From Strongylocentrotus purpuratus (lineage: Eukaryota; Echinodermata; Echinoidea; Camarodonta; Strongylocentrotidae), in the NCBI RefSeq assembly GCF_000002235.5, contig NW_022145599.1, forward strand, positions 4,858,905-4,922,904: DNA of 64,000 nt, in the 5' to 3' direction. Positions 57,813 through 64,000 of the stretch are shown here, in pieces; position 1 is the stretch's first letter; the number at the start of each line of letters is the position of its first letter. Position numbers and translations under genes: made by a program. Under the pieces are notes generated by a model. It had not been told where the DNA came from, did not search any database, and saw nothing but the letters and a program-made list of their open reading frames with translations.

Positions 57813-58364
57813 ATGATAAGAGAATATCATGTATTGTTATTTTGATGTGTCACAACAAGGTGACTTGAGATTATTTAATCAACCCTCCTGCACTTCACAA
57901 CACACAAAATGCAGCAACAGTATTGAAACAACACAATAAAATACCTGTTAATATGACAGTGCTGGGTTTTTAATCAAACTTCCTTATAACCTCCTCATTC
58001 GCATAATGAATATACATGAATATGTATAAGGTTCGTAACATATATCTCCCATTTGCAGACAACATGAATTCTGTAGAACTTTGCAGGAATATGTCACATA
58101 TATCCTATTTGTGAAATTTAAACGTTAGCAGTGTCCTAGTATTCAAATTATGCAAGGAAACCTGTTTACTTTCTATAGACTTCACTGTCAGACACTAGAA
58201 ACACCCTCAAATTACACAAACATTTCCATCATTAAACTTAAGACCAAATATGTTTCTTCTAAGTTCCCAATTTTAAACTCTTATTCTTTAGACATCAATA
58301 TAAATGTACTTCTTAGGCTACCAAGGCATGTAAACAGAAAGTAGGAGAAGAACATATGTGTACA

Positions 58365-58465
58365 CATGGGTGTCGATACTTACGTAATACCTATTCATCA
58401 GGGGGGATGAATGAATAGATCCTCCCCCCTGATGAATAGGTATCAGTTACGGATCGACACCCATG
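58365..58465. mobile_element. 101-bp hairpin MITE with 8-bp duplication
   Basis: Ends CATGGGTGTCGAT and ATCGACACCCATG, arms of about 42 bp, a loop of about 15 bp. TGTGTACA flanks it at 58357-58364 and 58466-58473. Copy 1 of the duplication has TGTGCACA once at 13871 and no insert. An 8-bp duplication fits hAT. Confidence 0.9.
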
Positions 58466-59200
58466 TGTGTACATGATTTTTGTACAGAACGATAAATATC
58501 GATAATTAAAACAGATTACGATCAACATTAGAATAAGAACATATGATGAATAAAATGTATACATAAATGTCAAACAAGCTACGAACGGATCAAAAAGCGA
58601 TCAAATACTAAATATTTTTGTATGCAGCAACTCCGCACATGCGAACAAAGATAATAACTAAATATTCATAAGAATGAATGTGTGTAAATCATGATCACAT
58701 GACGCATAACCATGACAATCATCCCGTTATATAGCAATTTACAGGATCATTAATTAGAATTGATATTAGGATCTCCATAGAATAAATAATCATTGGATAA
58801 AAAAAGCTATAAACAGTACATCAAATTTAAGAAATATAATTTGAACAATGCAACAAGAGTCTGCACAATATCTGACTTGAGACATTACACAACTTTCAGA
58901 AGAATTAATTGATATTATATCCTTTTTCTTTCTTTTAACTGCACAAGTTACATCATATTGCTAAACACCATATATTCAAATATCACAAATCACATGGTAT
59001 GTAAGCATACTTAAATTATTTCTGCGACTTGTTTTTTTTAAAGTCATGTCAAGATATTCTCTTACTGTGCCCTTGTATTATTCGTCGTGTCTGTGTTTGT
59101 CAGTTGTTTCTATCTATCGTCTTGCTGCATATGTTTGTCCCACTTTCCTTTATTTCCTTATCTCATTTCTTCTGCACCTGCATACTAAGAGCACCACCAA

Positions 59201-59518
59201 TAAGCGAGTTCACGGTTGCAGTCTGAGCATGAGCAGATCAAGGTCATTGCAGAACAAATTGTGAAATACACGGAGACGAAATACTGGATACGTGCTCATG
59301 AAAGTTATGCAATCGTTATTCATTCTTGCACATTCAGTGCGATCCATGATACACAGGTGGAAGTATTCTTTCAAAGGGGAAAACAAAGGCTATGTTATAT
59401 AGCACCTTCATCGCTGTAGGAATATTTATTTCACAATGTACAAAGTGGGACCTCTTCATGTTTTGAAGATCTGTGGATATTCGGGGTCATTGCAGTAATG
59501 TGCTAACCGTGAACTGGT
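59201..59518. mobile_element. 318-bp insert with short inverted ends
   Basis: GAGTTCACGGTTGCAG near the left and CTAACCGTGAACTGGTC near the right are inverted. Copy 1 (14992-15000) lacks it. No coding capacity; superfamily unknown. Confidence 0.6.
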
Positions 59519-60238
59519 CTATTGATTTTTATACTTTATGCGCTTTTTTCTTTTCAGCTATTGCTTCTGAACCCCATATTGCTGATCTGAACGATCAGAT
59601 GGCTTTTAATTCCCTCACAGATGACGATCCACTCGATTTACATAGACCCTATTCTCTCTCCAGTCTCCAATAAAATAACATTGCCAAATTTCCCAGGTAC
59701 CTATGATGATTATATTGCTGACAGCATCAATTCCTCTTCTGAAGAACTTCGATTTGATTTTAATCAGCAGGACCCAGCACAAAGCTCTTTCAGCAAACAT
59801 AAAAACAGTTTCACAATTTCGTGATATAGTTAGGAACTTTAAACGCAATACATTCTCTATACTTCACTTGAATATAAGGAACTTAAACAAACACTTTCAT
59901 GATCTACTGTTAATTTTGAATAATTCCTCACCCAAACCTCTGTAATAGGTTCGACCGAGACTTGACTGGCTCATCAGGATTCAAATCTACCATTTTCTAT
60001 TGATAACTATGATTTTATTTCCAAAAAACAGGCAAGAAAGAACATGTGGAGGCGTCGCTCTATACATACTTAAAAGGTTGTGTTACTAGTTCGCATTTTC
60101 TCAATATATGTCAATTAGTAATTACATCATTGAATCTCTTTTTGTTAGAAATTAAAGTGCCAGGTGATAAGAATGTCATAGTAGGTGTTGTTTACCAACC
60201 TCCGAGCTCTAGTGCATGGAAATGATTTTATAATATAA

Positions 60239-62403
60239 GATTTCCCGGCCAAATTCGCGAGTTTGTCATTCAAATTTATTTGTCTTGCGTTCAAATTCGA
60301 CGGTTTTAGTGCAGTCAGGTATATCTCGGGTTTATATTCCCTTTTTTAGTTTTCAAATCTATGGAATTTTCGTTAGAATCTACGTATGTTTCATTCAAAT
60401 TAATGAACAATGTGCTTCTTTCGCTATTTGGTCATTCGATTTGGCGCAACACGATTTTCTGACAACGCGACGGTGTACTTCTAGCATTCTAATTCATTTG
60501 TAGCATTCAAATTAGCACTTTGTGCACTTAAATTGATGGTCAATATACATTTCTCGTTTATTACACACTTTTTATAGCTCATTCTTTTTCTTTCAAGATC
60601 GTTTTTTCATGTACGGTATTTCATCATTTTTCATTTACTTGCATTATTTTATACACTTATACTTATTAGATTTATCTAATATTCATCAGCATTTAAGTTT
60701 AATTGTTAAGAAGTAAAAAACGACTTGCATCTACGGACCTGATGGTCTCACAATTTGTAAATGTTCATGTAAGGAAGTTGGTTGTCTTATGTTTCATCAT
60801 AAATTTATCATAATTTCATCATAATTTCATTATGGAAGAAGGGTACAATATTGTGACTGGGGTAGGGACTAGAGTCAACAATTTGAAGATGATTCATTAT
60901 TTAGCCATGTCTTTAGCCATCGATCTGCTGGCGGACAAGTGCACTCTAAAAATAGAGAGCAAAACTTTGCTGTGCAAAATCGCTGTTTAAATAAGTTGGG
61001 TAAAGTATTACCCAACCTTGTGCAAATACGAAGTCCCTTCGAAATTGAAATTCGACTGTGCGCATTACCCGGGTAAGCAAGTAACGATGCAGATTAATAT
61101 TTGAACCACGCGTTGGGTAAACACAAGTTTTGACACCTAAACGTTGGTATTATAACACAACTGATGTTAAAAACTATGATTGAAGCGCTAGCGTGGTGGG
61201 TTGTTACACATCAGCTGTTAATCGACTTCTTAATAGTGTTCAAGATCGACAGAAGATGGACGACTTTGTTCGAAATAGACTACTATCATAGGGTATGCAC
61301 TTGTGTCTTTCCGCATCATTTATTTGCATGTATGCATGTAAATCTTCTCAATATTTATGGACATGAAATTCCACATAATTCTGGACAACATGTTATTCCC
61401 CTAATATTGTGTAATACATATAACATGTACCTTTCCAGCCAACTCCTCGGACAAATTTTTCATATTTTACCCAAATCTGTGTAAAAAAAATAATCATTCA
61501 ATAAGATTGGGTTAAAACTTTACCCAACTTTTGGGTAAAAAAAATGTGGGTAAAACAACAAAGTAAACGAGTACCCAGGATGAGTTGGGTAAGAACTACC
61601 TAATGTTGTGTCAAAAAGGGAACATGGTTGTCGTTGGGTAACATTTTACCTTTTACATTGGGTCAAACATAATTATCGCACATCAGTTGAATAAAATATA
61701 TAGTAAACATTTTCTGGGTGAATTTGTACCCAACCACCCCTGTGTCAAATTTTACCCAACAAACATGCATGTTCCCTTTTTACTCTCGTAAAGTGTAAAA
61801 TTTTACCCAATATTGGGTATCTTTTTTTAGAGTGTAAGAAAAACAGAGGGGTGTGCTGGGTATAAGAGACGATGTGAATTACTTTTGTAAAATTCCGAGT
61901 CTGTAGTCAAAAGGGGCGATTCAGGGTACCCCCCCCCCCCTTTCCCGGGTATATAAACATGCCATATCCCTTGATTTCGCCCCTTCTTTACTTTATGTCT
62001 GACTACACCCATCTGCATTGTCCTGAAAATAAATATATGGAATAACAGCTTAGACCCCAATGGCAAATCATGCATTTTAACTGCATTATTTAAAAACTGT
62101 AAAAGTTTGTTGCAATTCTTCCCCTAACATTCTTAACCTGAATAAAAATATTACGAATACGAATGACAGGTGTTAATTTGAATGATAAAAATTACGTTTC
62201 GACAAGCGAATATTAATTTGAATGCTAGTTGAGCAGTTTCTAAATTGAATGACAGATCTATCAAACCCTTCGACCAAAATCCTAAATTGAATACAAAAAC
62301 TGAAAAATTGAATGATAATTGGCATGGCAAAGCCGATCTGCGCTAACGTAAATGCAAAGTAAATGAATTCGAATGACAAACACGCGAATTTGGCCGGGAA
62401 ATC
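60239..62403. mobile_element. DNA transposon with GATTTCCCGGCCAAATTCGCG-type ends
   Basis: Inverted ends GATTTCCCGGCCAAATTCGC and GCGAATTTGGCCGGGAAATC. Subterminal copies of CATTCAAATT (left side) and AATTTGAATG (right side) recur about six times on each side. No transposase is found. The target duplication is not settled. It carries a second element at 60942-61834. Confidence 0.8.
60942..61834. mobile_element. Nested element with CACTCTAAAAA ends and GGGTAAA arrays
   Basis: 893 bp between CACTCTAAAAATAG and TTTTTTTAGAGTG, ends shared with the MITE at 63739. The interior repeats TTGGGTAAA and TTTACCCAA about fifteen times in both orientations. The TA target pair is imperfect (TG left, TA right). 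Confidence 0.7.
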
Positions 62404-63738
62404 CTATACTGGTACATTTGTCCGACTTGCTTCGAAGTACAACATTTAATGATAAGGACTGTTTTTTATGGGGGACTTCAACATACATATACTCAAATGT
62501 GCCACTAACAATATCGCCCATGAGCTCATGGAAACTTTCTTATTTGCCTCCTTCCGTGCCGCTTGTTTCTAAACCCACTTGCGTAGCAAATCTGTCTGCC
62601 AGTTTAATAGACAATATTTTCTCCAACGTTACTCCTCATCCTGATTCATACAATCATTCTTTCTGATGCAACCGATCACTACCGGTATCCCATTTTGACG
62701 TACTACACTGTATCCCAGTCACTTAATAATCATGGTCCCCGCCTTCTAAGACTTAAAGTTAACAACGCGAACTTAACCCGTTTAAGTGCTATGGTCTTGA
62801 AAATGTGGATTGGTCATGTGTTTTTGATAAAGATGATGTGGAATTTTCGTAAGATCTGTTTTGTCACATTTTGAACACCCAGCTAGATTCGTTTATTCCC
62901 TAACAATGAGACAATAATAGAAATTATAAAAAGTCCAAGAGACTTCCATGGATATCATAAGTCTCTACTCCCCTCTATAAATCTGGAAGAAATAAAACTT
63001 TATTATAAGTATAAATCAAAAGGTACAGGCAAAACTAAACATAAATATACATCCTACAAATATACATCCTACAAAAATACTTTGACTAAAATCATACGTT
63101 TAGAAAAGAAAAAGTACTTTATAAACCAACTTGAACTACATAAACATGATATGAAAAACACTTGAAAAGTCCTGGAAAAAAACAATGGATGTGGCAAACA
63201 ATAAAGCTCTTATAACGGAAATCAAACCTAATGATGGAATTGTACAGGAGCCCGTAAACATTGCTAATGATATATTTAATACCCACTTTCCTCCATAGGG
63301 GATAATCTTGCGAAAAATATACCTCCTTCCAATAAACATTTTACAGATTTTCTTGCTCTAGCTAACTAGAGTTCTATATTTTTTACTCTGACATATACCC
63401 ATGAAATTATAGACATTGTTTCAAACCTAGACAATAAGACAAGTTCTGGCTACGATTGAATCAATAATGTTATCCTTAAAGCCATTATTCCATTTATAAT
63501 AGATCCCCTGGTTCATACATTTAATTTGTCTTTGCTACATTGGAAAATTCCCAACTCTATGAAAATTGCTTTATTTAATAAACAGGACAAACTAAATGTA
63601 AACAACTATCGACCAATCTCTTTGTTATCTCCTTTCTCCAAGATCTTGGAGAAAATCATATATATTAGAACACTTGCCTTCCTAAAAGACCATGTTTTTT
63701 TTCCAACTTTCAATTTGGTTTTAGGGAAAAGCATAGTA

Positions 63739-63947
63739 CACTCTAAAAACTGAAATGTTAAATAACCATTTAAAAGGGCCGAGGAGTGACCACTCTTTCA
63801 AAATGGTAGATTAACACTTTGAACATGCTGGATCCAACATTATAAAGGTTGAATCTAGCAGGTTAAAAGAAACAATCTGACATTTTGAAAGAGTGGTCGC
63901 TCCTCGGCCCTTTTAAATTGACATTTATCATTTCAGTTTTTAGAGTG
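63739..63947. mobile_element. TA-flanked MITE (Tc1/mariner-like)
   Basis: 209 bp with ends CACTCTAAAAACTGAAATG and CATTTCAGTTTTTAGAGTG and TA on both sides (63737-63738, 63948-63949). The inner GGGCCGAGGAGTGACCACTC has its complement near the right end. It interrupts the LINE's RT domain. Confidence 0.9.
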
Positions 63948-64000
63948 TACCATTCATGCTTTATTATCTTTTGTAGAGAAAGTAGCTCATGCTATTGCCA

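Larger units (their letters stand above)
55063..59655. repeat. Segmental duplication, copy 2
   Basis: Same order as 11050-15118. Copy-specific parts: 56037-57880 (two MITEs, a minisatellite and a CCP relic) in place of the LINE fragment, a 101-bp hairpin element at 58365, a 318-bp insert at 59201, and no 14421-type MITE. At the right end the LINE continues here, while copy 1 is cut off by a G-run element. Confidence 0.88.
59540..64000 (+). mobile_element. LINE with endonuclease and RT, interrupted by DNA transposons
   Basis: ORF2 begins near 59560 (ADLNDQMAFNSLTDDD), reaches the endonuclease at about 59850 (TFSILHLNIRNLNKHF) and VGVVYQPPSS at 60180, is interrupted at 60239-62403, resumes with DFNIHILKCATNNIAHEL near 62470, and shows the RT start NVNNYRPISLLSPFSKILEK at about 63600. 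A MITE interrupts it again at 63739-63947, after which THALLSF-like RT sequence continues to the window edge. Several frame changes and stops make it inactive; it is older than the LINE at 1-4690. Confidence 0.82.

Overview
The window looks like nuclear DNA of a marine invertebrate deuterostome, most likely an echinoderm. It is AT-rich and intron-rich, with very little host coding sequence, several CR1-like LINEs, tRNA- and 7SL-like SINEs, many small inverted-repeat DNA transposons, and dozens of long G or C runs. The organism call is an inference from repeat style and gene content; no single gene proves it.

Host genes. (1) Two exons of LRRC14-like genes (PRAME/LRRC14 leucine-rich repeat family) lie on the + strand. 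The last exon is at 4931-5776 and the exon that should precede it is at 54649-54918, so they are in reversed order and 50 kb apart. This suggests two gene copies, each cut by the window or by repeats. (2) A sushi/CCP domain locus lies on the - strand between about 29.3 and 17.4 kb. It holds a membrane-anchor exon (29046-29322), a linker plus EGF exon (27114-27331), nine 195-bp CCP exons that are nearly copies of each other (25435 down to 18226), and a diverged CCP exon that ends in a stop (17445-17665). All nine array exons are phase 1-1, so any number can be joined. Each is followed by a dead half-copy of itself, which makes this a clear case of domain-exon amplification. Whether anchor, EGF and CCPs form one transcript is not proven.

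Mobile DNA fills the rest. 0-4.7 kb: a nearly complete CR1-like LINE (- strand). 4.8-7 kb: small DNA transposons, including a piggyBac-like one. 7.1-10 kb: a 2.9-kb inverted-repeat element built from AACTGG-rich tandem repeats, with its unoccupied counterpart visible at 34.4 kb. 10.7-15.1 kb and 55.0-59.65 kb: a segmental duplication whose left edge lies in a fold-back element; comparing the copies shows which inserts came later. 26-33 kb and 51-54 kb: G-run-bearing hAT-like fragments and minisatellites. 39.7-44.3 kb: a LINE split by a non-autonomous LTR element with target duplication TGTA. 47.3-47.9 kb: a Ty3/Gypsy gag fossil joined to a fold-back arm. 59.6-64 kb: a LINE carrying a DNA transposon that itself carries another, plus a TA-flanked MITE.

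No rRNA, functional tRNA, CRISPR array or prokaryotic operon was seen. The most notable signals are the CCP exon array with its exon-relic pairing and N-glycan partition, the rearranged LRRC14 exons, the several TTAA-targeting MITE families, and a SINE whose head resembles 7SL RNA.
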